Positions 7,862 through 17,500 of a stretch of DNA of 64,000 bases are shown one piece after another. Position 1 is the stretch's first letter. Each line of letters begins with the position of its first letter. The notes beneath the pieces were generated by a model, which was given only the letters and a program-made list of their open reading frames with translations, was not told the DNA's origin and made no database searches. The translations under genes and the position numbers were made by a program. Origin of the DNA: Pseudoxanthomonas sp. J31 (GTDB lineage: Bacteria > Pseudomonadota > Gammaproteobacteria > Xanthomonadales > Xanthomonadaceae); the NCBI RefSeq assembly GCF_000510725.1, contig NZ_AZNZ01000003.1, positions 273,239-337,238 on the forward strand. Direction: 5' to 3'.

Positions 7862-8992
7862 ATGGCAACGTCCCGCAACCCCATTTCCGGCCTGCGCGCC
7901 CTCGCCTGCGCGCTGGTGCTGCTGGCCCTGGTGGCCGCGCCGGCGCAGGCCGAGCGCATCAAGGACCTGGCCCAGGTCGGCGGCGTGCGCAGCAACGCCT
8001 TGGTCGGCTACGGCCTGGTGGTGGGCCTGGACAACAGCGGCGACCGCACCAGCCAGGCGCCGTTCACCGTGCAGAGCCTGAAGAACATGCTCGCCGAGCT
8101 GGGCGTGCAGGTGCCGGCCAACGTCAACCCGCAGCTGAAGAACGTGGCCGCGGTGGCGATCCACGCCGAGTTGCCGCCGTTCGCCAAGCCCGGCCAGACC
8201 ATCGACGTGACCGTGTCCTCGATCGGCAACGCGGTGTCGCTGCGCGGCGGTTCGCTGCTGATGGCGCCGCTGAAGGGCGCCGACGGCCAGGTCTACGCCA
8301 TCGCCCAGGGCAACCTGGTGGTCGGCGGCTTCGGCGCCCAGGGCCGCGACGGCTCGCGCGTGGCGGTCAACATCCCCAGCACCGGGCGCATCCCCAACGG
8401 CGCCACCATCGAGCGCGCCCTGCCCAACGTGCTGGAGGCCGGCGGCGACCTGACCCTCAACCTGCACCGCACCGACTTCACCACCGTCGCGCGCATGGTC
8501 GACGCGATCAACCGCATGTACGGCCCCGGCGTGGCGCGCGCGGTGGACGGGGTGACGGTGGCCGTGTCCGCGCCGTCGGACCCGGGCATGCGCATCAGCT
8601 TCCTCTCCCAGATCGAGAACCTGGAACTGACCCCGGGCACCGCGCCTGCCAAGGTCATCGTCAACGCCCGCACCGGCACGGTGGTGATCGGTTCGCAGGT
8701 GCGGGTGATGCCGGCGGCGGTCACCCACGGCGCGTTGACCGTGACCATCAACGAGGGCGTGCAGGTGAGCCAGCCCGGCGCCTTCGCCGGCGGCGGCACC
8801 GTGGCCGCCCCGACATCCTCGATCAGCAGCGCGCAGGAAGGCAGCCGCATGTTCCGCTTCGAGGGCGGCACCACCCTGGACGAGATCGTGCGCGCGGTGA
8901 ACGAGGTCGGCGCCGCGCCGGGCGACCTGATCGCCATCCTCGAGGCCCTGAAGCAGGCCGGCGCGCTGCGCGCGGAGCTGGAAGTGATCTGA
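7862..8992 (+). CDS. flgI: FlgI, P-ring protein
   Basis: FlgI forms the periplasmic P ring, assembled with help from FlgA (671-1315). It has 376 residues including a signal peptide of about 30 residues cleaved after AQA. The mature start [20 protein letters not shown] is strongly conserved, as are [21 protein letters not shown] and the C-terminal [20 protein letters not shown]. The stop codon overlaps the flgJ start (TGATG at 8990-8994), so the two genes are translationally coupled. Confidence 0.96.
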   Translation: MATSRNPISGLRALACALVLLALVAAPAQAERIKDLAQVGGVRSNALVGYGLVVGLDNSGDRTSQAPFTVQSLKNMLAELGVQVPANVNPQLKNVAAVAIHAELPPFAKPGQTIDVTVSSIGNAVSLRGGSLLMAPLKGADGQVYAIAQGNLVVGGFGAQGRDGSRVAVNIPSTGRIPNGATIERALPNVLEAGGDLTLNLHRTDFTTVARMVDAINRMYGPGVARAVDGVTVAVSAPSDPGMRISFLSQIENLELTPGTAPAKVIVNARTGTVVIGSQVRVMPAAVTHGALTVTINEGVQVSQPGAFAGGGTVAAPTSSISSAQEGSRMFRFEGGTTLDEIVRAVNEVGAAPGDLIAILEALKQAGALRAELEVI

Positions 8993-10101
8993 TGCGCATC
9001 GACGCCCGCCCGCTGGAATTGGCGCCCCAGTCCGCTCCCGACGTCGCGCGGGTGGAACATGCCGCGCGCCAGCTCGAAGGCCAGTTCGCGCAGATGCTGG
9101 TCAAGAGCATGCGCGACGCCAGCTTCGGCGACTCGTTGTTCCCCAACGAGAACCAGGTCTTCCGCGACATGTACGACCAGCAGCTGGCGCAGGCGCTGAC
9201 TTCCGGCAAGGGCCTGGGGCTGGCGCCGATGATCGCGCGCCAGCTGGCCCGGCAGAGCGGCATCGACGCCGGCGGCGGCAAGCCGCTGGATACCCGCATC
9301 GACGTCCGTCCCGGCCCGACCCGTGCCGCCGCCGCGGCCCAGGCCTACGCCAGTGCCGCCGGGACGATGGACGTTCTCTCCCCCGGCGCCGATCGGGCCC
9401 TGGACCTGATCGCCGGCCGCGAGGGCGGCGATGCCGGCGAAGGCTCGCCGCTGGACGCGCTGGTCCGCCGCCTGATGGCCGGCCCGGAGGGCGCGGTGGC
9501 CACCACCGGCATGCTCCCGCCGGGTGCCGCGGCCCGGGCGGCGGCGGAGTTCGCGCCGCGCAGCCCCGAGCACTTCGTCGCCAGCATCTGGGACCAAGCC
9601 CAGGCCGCGGCCCGGGAACTGGGCGTGGACGCGCGCGCCCTGGTGGCCCAGGCCGCGCTGGAAACCGGCTGGGGCCGGCGCCAGATCCAGCGCGATGGCG
9701 GCGGCAGCGCCAACAACCTGTTCGGCATCAAGGCCAACGGCTGGAGCGGCGAGCGCGCCACCACCCGCACCCACGAATACGCCGGCGGCGTGCGCCGCAC
9801 CGAGACCGCGCAGTTCCGTGCCTACGCCTCCCCGGCCGAGAGCTTCGCCGACTACGTGCGCTTGCTGAAGAACAACCCGCGCTACCAGAAGGCGCTGCAG
9901 GCCGGCGGCGACGTCCGCCGCTTCGCCCAGGCGCTGCAGAACGCCGGCTATGCCACCGATCCGGGTTACGCGGCCAAGATCACCGCCATCGCCAATGGCC
10001 CGACCGTCAACCGCGCCATGCAGGCGATCGCCGGCGTGGCCGCGCGCGCGGCCGGCGGCGCGCTGGCCGCGGCCGACGTGGCCGGCTTCACCAGGAGATA
10101 A
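8992..10101 (+). CDS. flgJ: FlgJ, rod-cap protein with peptidoglycan hydrolase domain
   Basis: FlgJ caps the rod and cuts peptidoglycan to let it through. It has 369 residues and both domains. The N-terminal rod-binding domain (about 15-85) contains ARQLEGQFAQMLVKSMRDAS and SLFPNENQVFRDMYDQQLAQ. The C-terminal glucosaminidase domain spans about 185-340, with catalytic Glu224 in AALETGWG and ANNLFGIKA downstream. The linker (about 95-180) is Ala/Pro-rich. Upstream in-frame starts exist in a very long open frame but the ATG overlapping the flgI stop is the conserved start. The two-domain form is typical of gammaproteobacteria. Confidence 0.95.
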   Translation: MRIDARPLELAPQSAPDVARVEHAARQLEGQFAQMLVKSMRDASFGDSLFPNENQVFRDMYDQQLAQALTSGKGLGLAPMIARQLARQSGIDAGGGKPLDTRIDVRPGPTRAAAAAQAYASAAGTMDVLSPGADRALDLIAGREGGDAGEGSPLDALVRRLMAGPEGAVATTGMLPPGAAARAAAEFAPRSPEHFVASIWDQAQAAARELGVDARALVAQAALETGWGRRQIQRDGGGSANNLFGIKANGWSGERATTRTHEYAGGVRRTETAQFRAYASPAESFADYVRLLKNNPRYQKALQAGGDVRRFAQALQNAGYATDPGYAAKITAIANGPTVNRAMQAIAGVAARAAGGALAAADVAGFTRR

Positions 10102-10104
10102 GCG

Positions 10105-11982
10105 ATGTCCGTCCTGTCCACCGGCACCGGCGCCCTGCTCGCGTTCCAGCGGGCGCTTTCGACGGTCAGCCACAACGTCGCCAACGTCAACACCGAGGGC
10201 TATACCCGGCAGCGCGTCGACTTCGCCACGCGCACGCCGATCGACTACGGCTACGGCTACGTCGGCAGCGGCACCAAGGTCGCCGACATCCGGCGCATGG
10301 CCGACGAGCTGGCGACCTCTCGCCTGCTCGACAGCGGTGGTGAACTGGCGCGCCTGCAGCAGCTTTCCGCCCTGACTTCGCGCCTGGACGCGCTGTTTTC
10401 CGACAGCGCCACCAACCTCGCCGGCGCCTGGTCCAACTTCTTCGACTCGGTCAGCGCGCTGTCCTCCAACGCCGCCGCCACCGCCGAGCGCCAGAACGTG
10501 CTGGCCGAGGCCAACGCCCTGGCCACCCGCTTCCGCCAGCTCGACGGCCACATCGCCTCGCTGGATTCGGAGATCAACAACAGCCTGCTGGCCGGCGCCA
10601 GCGAGATCAGCCGCCTGGCCGCGGAGATCGCCCGCATCAACGGCGAGGTCGGCTCGGACGCCAGCAAGGCCGCGCCCGACCTGCTGGATCGCCGCGACCA
10701 GCTGGTGGCCGAACTGGTCGGCTACACCGGCGGCACCGCGGTCATGCAGGACGGCGGCGCGATCAACGTGTTCACCGCCGGTGGCCAGCCCCTGGTGGTG
10801 GGCGTGCAGGCCTCGAAGCTGACCACCGTGGCCGATCCCTACCGTCCCGAGCGCCTGCAGCTGGCGCTGGACGGCGGCGGTTCGCGGACCGTGCTGGACC
10901 AGCGCGTGCTGGGCGGCCGGATGGGCGGCCTGCTGGAGTTCCGCAACACCGTGCTGGACCCGGCAGCCGCCGAGCTGGGCCGGATCGCGGTGGCGATGGC
11001 GACCACCTTCAACCAGGGCCATGCCGCGGGCATGGACCTGTACGGCAACCTGGGCGGCGCCTTCTTCGACGTGCCGGCGCCGCAGGTCAACGCGCACGCC
11101 GGCAACGGCGGCGGCGCCACCCTCCAGGCCCAGGTCGCCGACGTGTCCGCGCTCGACGGCCAGAACCTGGTGCTGCGCCTGGGCGATACCGGCTGGATCG
11201 CGATGCGCGCCGACACCGGCGAGGCCTTGCCGATGACCGGCAGCGGCACCGCGGCTGACCCGTTCGTGGTCGCCGGCATCTCGCTGCAGGTTTCCGGCAC
11301 CGCCGCGATCGGCGACCGCTTCCTGGTGCAGCCGACCGCGCGCGCGCCGGGTGGCTTCTCGGTGGCGATCTCCGATCCGTCGCGCATTGCCGCCGCCACG
11401 CCGGTGCGTGGCAACGCCGCGCTGTCCAACGTGGGCAGCGGCGCGCTGTCCGGCCTGCGCGTGGAGGACGCCTCCGATCCCGCCCTGCTGCAGGACGCGG
11501 TCATCGAGTTCCTCGACGCCGGGCAGTACACCATCGACGGCGCCGGCCCGTTCGCCTTCACCCCGGGCCAGCGCATCAGCGCCAACGGCTGGAGCGTAGT
11601 GCTCGACGGCATCCCGGCGGCCGGCGACCAGTTCACCATCTCGCGCGCGGCACCCGGCAGCGGCGACAACGGCAATGCCACCCGCCTGGCCAACCTGGAC
11701 GACGCGCGCGTGGTCAGCGGCGGCACCATCAGCCTCAACGGCGCGGTCGGCGGCCTCACCACCATGGTCGGCTCGGCCGCGCGCCAGGCCGAGTACGCGG
11801 CCGACGCGCAGCAGGTGATCCACGACGACGCCAGGGCCGCGCGCGACGCGGTGGCCGGCGTCAACCTCGACGAGGAGGCGGCCAACATGCTGCGCCTGCA
11901 GCAGGCCTACCAGGCCGCCGCGCAGATCATCTCCACCGCCGACAACCTGTTCCAGTCCATCCTGAGCGCCGTCCGCCGATGA
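10105..11982 (+). CDS. flgK: FlgK, hook-filament junction protein 1
   Basis: FlgK joins the hook to the filament and is chaperoned by FlgN. It has 625 residues. The N-terminus MSVLSTGTGALLAFQRALST and SHNVANVNTEGYTRQRVDFA (about 22-41) are the HAP1 signature. The C-terminal D0 region contains NLDEEAANMLRLQQAYQAAA. The central 250-480 region is beta-rich and variable. It follows flgJ by 3 bases and its end overlaps the flgL start by 4 bases (ATGA at 11979-11982), giving coupled production of the two junction proteins. Confidence 0.95.
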   Translation: MSVLSTGTGALLAFQRALSTVSHNVANVNTEGYTRQRVDFATRTPIDYGYGYVGSGTKVADIRRMADELATSRLLDSGGELARLQQLSALTSRLDALFSDSATNLAGAWSNFFDSVSALSSNAAATAERQNVLAEANALATRFRQLDGHIASLDSEINNSLLAGASEISRLAAEIARINGEVGSDASKAAPDLLDRRDQLVAELVGYTGGTAVMQDGGAINVFTAGGQPLVVGVQASKLTTVADPYRPERLQLALDGGGSRTVLDQRVLGGRMGGLLEFRNTVLDPAAAELGRIAVAMATTFNQGHAAGMDLYGNLGGAFFDVPAPQVNAHAGNGGGATLQAQVADVSALDGQNLVLRLGDTGWIAMRADTGEALPMTGSGTAADPFVVAGISLQVSGTAAIGDRFLVQPTARAPGGFSVAISDPSRIAAATPVRGNAALSNVGSGALSGLRVEDASDPALLQDAVIEFLDAGQYTIDGAGPFAFTPGQRISANGWSVVLDGIPAAGDQFTISRAAPGSGDNGNATRLANLDDARVVSGGTISLNGAVGGLTTMVGSAARQAEYAADAQQVIHDDARAARDAVAGVNLDEEAANMLRLQQAYQAAAQIISTADNLFQSILSAVRR

Positions 11983-13181
11983 ACTCGCGCATCTCCACCA
12001 GCCTGATGTACGACCTGTCGCTGGCCACCATGCTGGCGCGGCAGAAGAAGCTCTCGCAGCTGCAGCAGCAGGTCGCGACCGGGCAGAAAAACATCACCGC
12101 CAAGGACGACCCGGTCGGCGTGGGCGCCGCCGTGGGCCTGGACCGCTCGCTGGCCGAACTGGAGCGGTTCGGGCTCAACGCCAACACCGTGAACCACCGC
12201 CTGGGCCTGCAGGAAAACGTCCTCGCGCTGATCGGCGACGACATGATCCGCATCAACGAGCTGGCGGTGCAGGCCAACACCGACACGCTCTCGGACGATG
12301 ACCGCAAGTCCATCGCCGCCGAGCTGCGCGCGATCCGCGACAACCTGATCAGCCTGGCCAACAGCGACGATGGCGCCGGCCGCTACCTGTTCGGCGGCGC
12401 GGCCGACGACGTCGCGCCGTTCACCCGCGTCGCCGGCGGCGTGGCCTACAACGGCGACCAGACCCAGCGCCAGGTCGAGATCGCGCCCGGCACCTTCGTG
12501 CAGGACACGCTGCCGGGCAGCGAGGTGTTCATGCGCATCCGCACCGGCGACGGCGTGCTGGACGCGCGCATGGCCGCGTCCAACACCGGCACCGGCGTGC
12601 TGGAGAGCTTCAGCCGCAGCACCGCCGGCGGCTGGAACGGCGAGAGCTACACGATCCGTTTCACCGGCGGCGACGGCTACGAGGTGTCCGACGCCAATGG
12701 CAACGCGGTCGCCGCGGGGACCTGGACGGCGAAGACGGACATCGAGTTCGGTGGCCTGCGCGTTTCGATCAGCGGGCAGCCCGCGGACGGCGACGAACTG
12801 CAGATCGGTCCGTCCGGGACGCACGACGTGTTCGCCACGGTGCAGCAGCTGGTGGATGCGCTGGAAGCGCCGGTGGTGACCGGGGCGGACCGCGCGGCCC
12901 GCCGCAACGCATTGCAGTCCTCGATGCGCGACATCGCGCGCGCCGCGGAGGCAATGATCGACGCGCGGGCTTCCGGCGGCGCGCAGATGGCGCTGATCGA
13001 GGACTCGGCCGCGCTGCGCGAGGCAAACGCGGTGACGTTCAAGACCACCCTCTCGGGCATGCGCGACCTGGATTACGCCGACGCGATCACCCGCTTCCAG
13101 CTGGAGAGCACCGCGCTGCAGACGGCGCAGACCGTGTTCACCCGCATGCAGGGGCTATCGCTGTTCAACCTGCTGCGCTGA
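11979..13181 (+). CDS. flgL: FlgL, hook-filament junction protein 3
   Basis: FlgL is the second junction protein, related to flagellin. It has 400 residues. The N-terminus reads MNSRISTSLMYDLSLATMLA with QQQVATGQKNITAKDDPVG near residues 27-47, the flagellin-like D0/D1 heptads. The C-terminus DYADAITRFQLESTALQTAQ matches the flagellin/FlgL D0 helix. The middle holds a beta domain (residues about 150-280). It ends the flgGHIJKL unit and is followed by a strong rho-independent terminator at 13212-13244. Confidence 0.94.
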   Translation: MNSRISTSLMYDLSLATMLARQKKLSQLQQQVATGQKNITAKDDPVGVGAAVGLDRSLAELERFGLNANTVNHRLGLQENVLALIGDDMIRINELAVQANTDTLSDDDRKSIAAELRAIRDNLISLANSDDGAGRYLFGGAADDVAPFTRVAGGVAYNGDQTQRQVEIAPGTFVQDTLPGSEVFMRIRTGDGVLDARMAASNTGTGVLESFSRSTAGGWNGESYTIRFTGGDGYEVSDANGNAVAAGTWTAKTDIEFGGLRVSISGQPADGDELQIGPSGTHDVFATVQQLVDALEAPVVTGADRAARRNALQSSMRDIARAAEAMIDARASGGAQMALIEDSAALREANAVTFKTTLSGMRDLDYADAITRFQLESTALQTAQTVFTRMQGLSLFNLLR

Positions 13182-13211
13182 GCGCGCGCGGGCCTCCTGC
13201 CCTGGAAACGG

Positions 13212-13244
13212 AACGGCGCGGGCAACCGCGCCGTTTTTCTTTTT
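13212..13244 (+). terminator. Rho-independent terminator after flgL
   Basis: A perfect 10-base stem, AACGGCGCGG (13212-13221) pairing with 13226-13235 around a GCAA tetraloop, is followed by TTTTTCTTTTT. It ends the flgG-flgL unit just before the fliC promoters. Confidence 0.93.
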
Positions 13245-13256
13245 CGCTCCTCCCCC

Positions 13257-13283
13257 TAAAGCCGGGGAAGCCGCTGCCGTTAA
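13257..13283 (+). promoter_or_regulatory. Sigma-28 promoter P1 of fliC
   Basis: TAAA (13257-13260), 15 bases, GCCGTTAA (13276-13283) form a strong FliA promoter about 220 bases before fliC. It is the first of two tandem copies; the flgL-fliC gap (13182-13504, 323 bases) holds the terminator, these two promoters and no gene. Confidence 0.85.
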
Positions 13284-13371
13284 TCGATACCGTAGCCGGA
13301 CGCGCCCGGAAAGAAGCCCTTTGGGGCCATGCAAGTTCCTGGCGCATAAGAAAAAAATCCCGGCGCGGCGC

Positions 13372-13398
13372 TAAAGCTTCGAACCCTGCCGCCGTTAA
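13372..13398 (+). promoter_or_regulatory. Sigma-28 promoter P2 of fliC
   Basis: TAAA (13372-13375), 15 bases, GCCGTTAA (13391-13398): the same two hexamer-like elements and the same spacing as P1, 115 bases further down. It leaves a leader of about 100 bases ending in AGAGGAG ahead of the fliC ATG. Confidence 0.87.
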
Positions 13399-13504
13399 TG
13401 AATACAGCAGCGGCACCGGTCAGATTGATGACCCCCCTGCGGAGGTCCGGCCAAGGCTTACGCAGTCCTATCCGCCGGGAAAAATCGCTTAGAGGAGAAT
13501 CAAA

Positions 13505-14341
13505 ATGGCACAAGTCATCAACACCAACGTGATGTCGCTCAATGCCCAGCGCAACCTGAGCACCACCAGCGCGAGCATGGCGACCACCGTCCAGCGCCTG
13601 TCCTCGGGCCTGCGCATCAACAGCGCCAAGGACGACGCGGCCGGCCTGGCCATCGCCCAGCGCATGACCACCCAGGTCCGCGGCATGGAGCAGGCGGCGC
13701 GCAACGCCAACGACGGCATCTCGCTGGCGCAGACCGCCGAAGGCGCCCTGCAGGAAATCTCCAACAACCTGCAGCGCATCCGCGAGCTGGCCGTGCAGGC
13801 CGCCAACGGCACCAACTCCACCGAGGACAAGGCGGCGCTGCAGAAGGAAGTCCAGGCGCTGAAGGACGAAATCACCCGCGTCACCGAGAACACCAAGTTC
13901 AACGGCATCCACCTGCTGAACACCAGCGGCACGGTGATCTCGATCCAGGTCGGCGCCAACGCCACCGACCACGACATGATCGACATCAAGCTGAACGACA
14001 TCAAGACCGCTCTGAGCGGCATCACCGCCTCCAGCTTCAGCGTCTCGGGCATGACCGCCGGCTCCGGCGCCACCCAGCTGACCAACCTGGATGATGCCCT
14101 CAAGGCGGTAAACGAGGCCCGCGCCGACCTGGGTGCGATCCAGAACCGCTTCAGCTCGGCCATTGCCAACCTGCAGGTCAGCACCGAAAACATGGCCGCT
14201 TCGCGCAGCCGCATCCAGGACGCCGACTACGCCAAGGAGACCGCCGAACTGACCCGCAACCAGATCCTGCAGCAGGCCGGTACGGCGATGCTGGCCCAGG
14301 CCAAGGCGATCCCGCAGAACGTCCTGAGCCTGCTGCAGTAA
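13505..14341 (+). CDS. fliC: FliC, short flagellin
   Basis: FliC is the filament subunit. At 278 residues it is much shorter than the roughly 400-residue flagellins common in Xanthomonas. The N-terminal D0/D1 (about 1-140) and C-terminal D1/D0 (about 200-278) regions are complete, so the surface D2/D3 domains are essentially absent. Residues 30-51 carry the flg22-type plant-elicitor sequence with Asp43 kept; residues 89-99 (LQRIRELAVQA) match the TLR5-recognised helix. Residues 171-193 are rich in Ser/Thr (SGITASSFSVSGMTAGSGAT) and are the best candidates for O-glycosylation. An AGAGGAG ribosome site and two sigma-28 promoters precede it and a terminator follows. Confidence 0.97.
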   Translation: MAQVINTNVMSLNAQRNLSTTSASMATTVQRLSSGLRINSAKDDAAGLAIAQRMTTQVRGMEQAARNANDGISLAQTAEGALQEISNNLQRIRELAVQAANGTNSTEDKAALQKEVQALKDEITRVTENTKFNGIHLLNTSGTVISIQVGANATDHDMIDIKLNDIKTALSGITASSFSVSGMTAGSGATQLTNLDDALKAVNEARADLGAIQNRFSSAIANLQVSTENMAASRSRIQDADYAKETAELTRNQILQQAGTAMLAQAKAIPQNVLSLLQ

Positions 14342-14368
14342 GCCAGGCCAGCGCGGTAACCGCACCAG

Positions 14369-14406
14369 GCCCGCCCCGGTCCCACCGGGGCGGGCTTTCC
14401 TTTTTT
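14369..14406 (+). terminator. Rho-independent terminator after fliC
   Basis: A perfect 12-base stem, GCCCGCCCCGGT (14369-14380) with its complement at 14384-14395 around a CCC loop, is followed by TTTCCTTTTTT. It isolates the high-level fliC transcript from the glycosyltransferase gene. Confidence 0.95.
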
Positions 14407-14420
14407 CCGGCGCCCGGCGG

Positions 14421-14436
14421 CGGCACGCGGCTTGCA
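14421..14436 (+). promoter_or_regulatory. Sigma-54 promoter of the large glycosyltransferase gene
   Basis: CGGCACG (14421-14427), CGGC, TTGCA (14432-14436) retain GG-N10-GC. Only the first T of the -24 box differs. It lies about 140 bases before the gene start, which leaves an unusually long leader for this locus. Confidence 0.78.
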
Positions 14437-14577
14437 TCAGCTTCCCGGTCGCCGGCGGCAGCCGCTGCGCGACGACGGCCCGGCGGCGGATGGCCCCGCT
14501 TCCGGGATCCGGTCCGGGTGCCGCCCCACGGCGCGCGCCGGTCCGGGCCGCGCGGCCATCCACTCCCCGGGTGATCC

Positions 14578-17500
14578 ATGTACCAGAGCAGACTCCACCG
14601 CAGGTTGCGCTTCCCCTACTACCTGATGGCTCCCGACTACCAGGAAGCCTCGTCCGGGGTGCAGTGCGTCCACTACCTGTGCCATGCGCTCAACCTCGAG
14701 GGCGCGGACGCCTACCTGGTGGGGGCCAAGGTGCTCAACCCGGCGCTGAAAACGCCCGTGCTCACGGACGAGATGATCGTCCGGCACGTGGCGGAAGGCC
14801 GGCCGGGCATCGCCATCTATCCGGAAATCGTGCAGGGCTCGCCGATCCCGGCCGCGGTGGCGGTGCGCTACATGCTCAACCGCGAGGGCGTGATCGGCGG
14901 CAAGCCGATGGATCCCGGCCCGGACGACCTGTACATCTACCACCGCAGGGAGTTCATGGACCCCGAGCGCCCGGGCCAGCTGCTTACCGTGCCGATGGTG
15001 GATCCGGAGCGCTTCAGCCCGCAGCCGGAGGTCGAGCGCACGCTGGACCTGCTCTACCTCAACCGCGTGCCCGCCTCGGAGGTGGACTTCTCGCGCCTGC
15101 CGCCCGGCATCGTGGTGCTCTCGCCGGAGAACCGGCTGGGGCTGGACGAGCTGGCGGACGTGCTGCGCCAGGCGCGCGTGCTCTACACCTACGAGTCCTC
15201 CACCACCTGCCGCCTGGCGATCATGTGCGGTTGCCCGGTGGTGCCGCTGGTCGCGCCCGGGTACGAGAACCTGGCGGTCACGCCGCAGACCGTCGCCGAC
15301 CTCGGCGGCGGCGGCTTCGCCTGGGATGACTCGCAGGAATCGCTCGAGCTGGCGCGTTCGCAGTGCGGACGCATCCGCGAACTGGTCGTGAAGATCGAGG
15401 ACCGGTTCTGGAAGCAGCTGCACAAGTTCATCGAGACCACCCAGGAGGCCGTGCGTGCCAGGCAGCCGGTGGCAGCGGCCCCGGGCGGCCTGCGTGGCTG
15501 GCTGGAGGCGCGCACGCCGTTGCCGGCGCAGGCGCAGATCATTGCCGGCGCCCTGGCCCAGGAAGCCAACCCGGTCATCGGCGTGCTGGTCAACGGCAGC
15601 GATCCCTTGCGCCTGGGCCGCACGCTGCGCAGCCTGGCCCAGGCCCGGGAGCTGTATCCGCACCTGAAGACCTGGTGCGTCGCCGCGGACGGCACCGCAC
15701 TGCCGGCCGACGCAGCGCAGGGCATCGAGGCCCTGCCAGCCGGCGCTTCCGCCGGCGCGGCCGGCGCGGCCAACGCGATCGCCGCGGCCGGCGCATGCGA
15801 CTGGCTGATGGTGGTCGATGCCGGCTGCGAGTTCGTGGCCCCGGCCATGCAGTTGATGGCGGTGAACCTGGTCGCCAATCCGGAGCTGCGCGCGGTGTAC
15901 GCCGACGCGGTGCAGCGCGATCCCGGCGGCGGCCTCTCCGCCCTGTTCCGCCCGGACTTCAACCTCGACCTGCTGCTGTCCGCCCCGGGCAGCCACGCCC
16001 GCCACTGGCTGTACAACTGCAAGGTGCTGCTGGAGGCCGGCGGCCTGGCGCCGGAGCACGGCCAGGCCGCGGAACTGGACCTGCTGCTGCGCCTGGTCGA
16101 ATCGGGCGGCTTCGCCGGCCTGGGCCACGTGCACGAGCCGCTGCTGGTCACTCCGCTCCAGGTGCTGCGCAGCCTGCCGGAGGAGGAGCGCGCGATCCTG
16201 CGCCATCTGCGCGACCGCGGCTATGAGGGGGCGAGCGTGGCCAGCCACCTGCCCGGCCTGTACCGCGTCGGCTATGGCCACCCCGACCAGCCGCTGGTGT
16301 CGGTACTGGTCCCGACCCGCGACCAGTTCGCCCTGGTGCAGCGCTGCCTCGACACCCTGCTGGAGAAGACCCGCTACCCGAACTACGAGGTGCTGGTCGT
16401 CGACAACGGCAGCACCGAGGAGGCGGCGTGCCGCTGGCTGGACGGCATCGAGGCCATGGGTAGCGAACGCCTGCGCGTGCTGCGCCATCCCGGTCCGTTC
16501 GACTATCCGGCGCTGGTCAACGCCGCCGCCGCGCAAGCGCGCGGCGAGTACCTGCTGCTGCTGGACAACGACACCGCCATCGTCGACGGCGACTGGCTGG
16601 ACACCATGCTCAACCACGCCCAGCGGCCGGAGGTCGGCGTGGTCGGGCCGAAGCTCATCAAGCCCGACGGCAGCGTGGAGGCGGCCGGCCTGGTGCTGGG
16701 CGCCGGGATCGGTGCGGCGCCTGCGTTCGAGGGGCACAAGCCGCAGGACGCCGGCTACATGTACCGCCTGCAGGTGGACCAGGACTACTCCGCGGTCCCC
16801 GGCTCCTGCCTGATGGTGCGGACTGCCGTGTTCCACGAGGTGGGTGGCCTGCGTGGCGGCGACCTGCGCCACGCCCACAGCGACGTGGACTTCTGCCTGC
16901 GGGTGGGCCAGGCCGGCTACCTGGTGGTCTGGACCCCGCATGCCCTGGTCCTGCACGAGGGTGGCGCCAGCCGCGCCCGGGTGGACACCGCGCCGCTGGA
17001 GGACAAGGCGCAGCGGGCCAAGGCCTCGCTGGAGGAGCTGTACCGGCAATGGCTGCCGCGGTTGGCGCGCGACCCGGCGCACAACCTCAACCTTTCGCTG
17101 GGCGAGCGGCCGTTCCAGGTCGAGACCGCGTCGTGGCTGAACCACGATCCCCTGCCCTGGCGGCCCCTGCCCGTGGTCCTGGCCCTGCCCGCCGACCGCC
17201 ACGGCTGCGGCTACTACCGCGTGATCCACCCGGCCCGGGCCATGTCGGCCCACGGGGTGGCCGATGCCAGGGTCGGCGACCGCTACCTGAGCCCGGTGGA
17301 GCTGGAGCGGATGGCGCCGCAGGCGGTGGTGTTCCAGCGCCAGATGCTGCCCGAACAGGCCGAGTCGCAGCGGCGCATGACCGGCTTCAGCGACGTGTTC
17401 AAGGTGGCCGAGCTGGACGACTACCTGCCCAACGTGCCGCTCAAGAGCGCGCATCGCAACCAGCTGCCGCAGGACGTGCTCAAGAGCATGCGTGCGGCGC

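Noticed and set aside
5248..10101. A 1617-codon open frame on the plus strand
   Set aside because: Only its last part (8992-10101) is FlgJ. The rest runs through flgF, flgG, flgH and flgI in another frame and is Arg/Pro/Gly-rich, as expected for high-GC shadow frames.
8293..11823. A 1176-codon minus-strand open frame opposite flgI, flgJ and flgK
   Set aside because: Composition is His/Gly/Arg-rich without any domain motif, and the plus strand carries three well-conserved genes over the same span.
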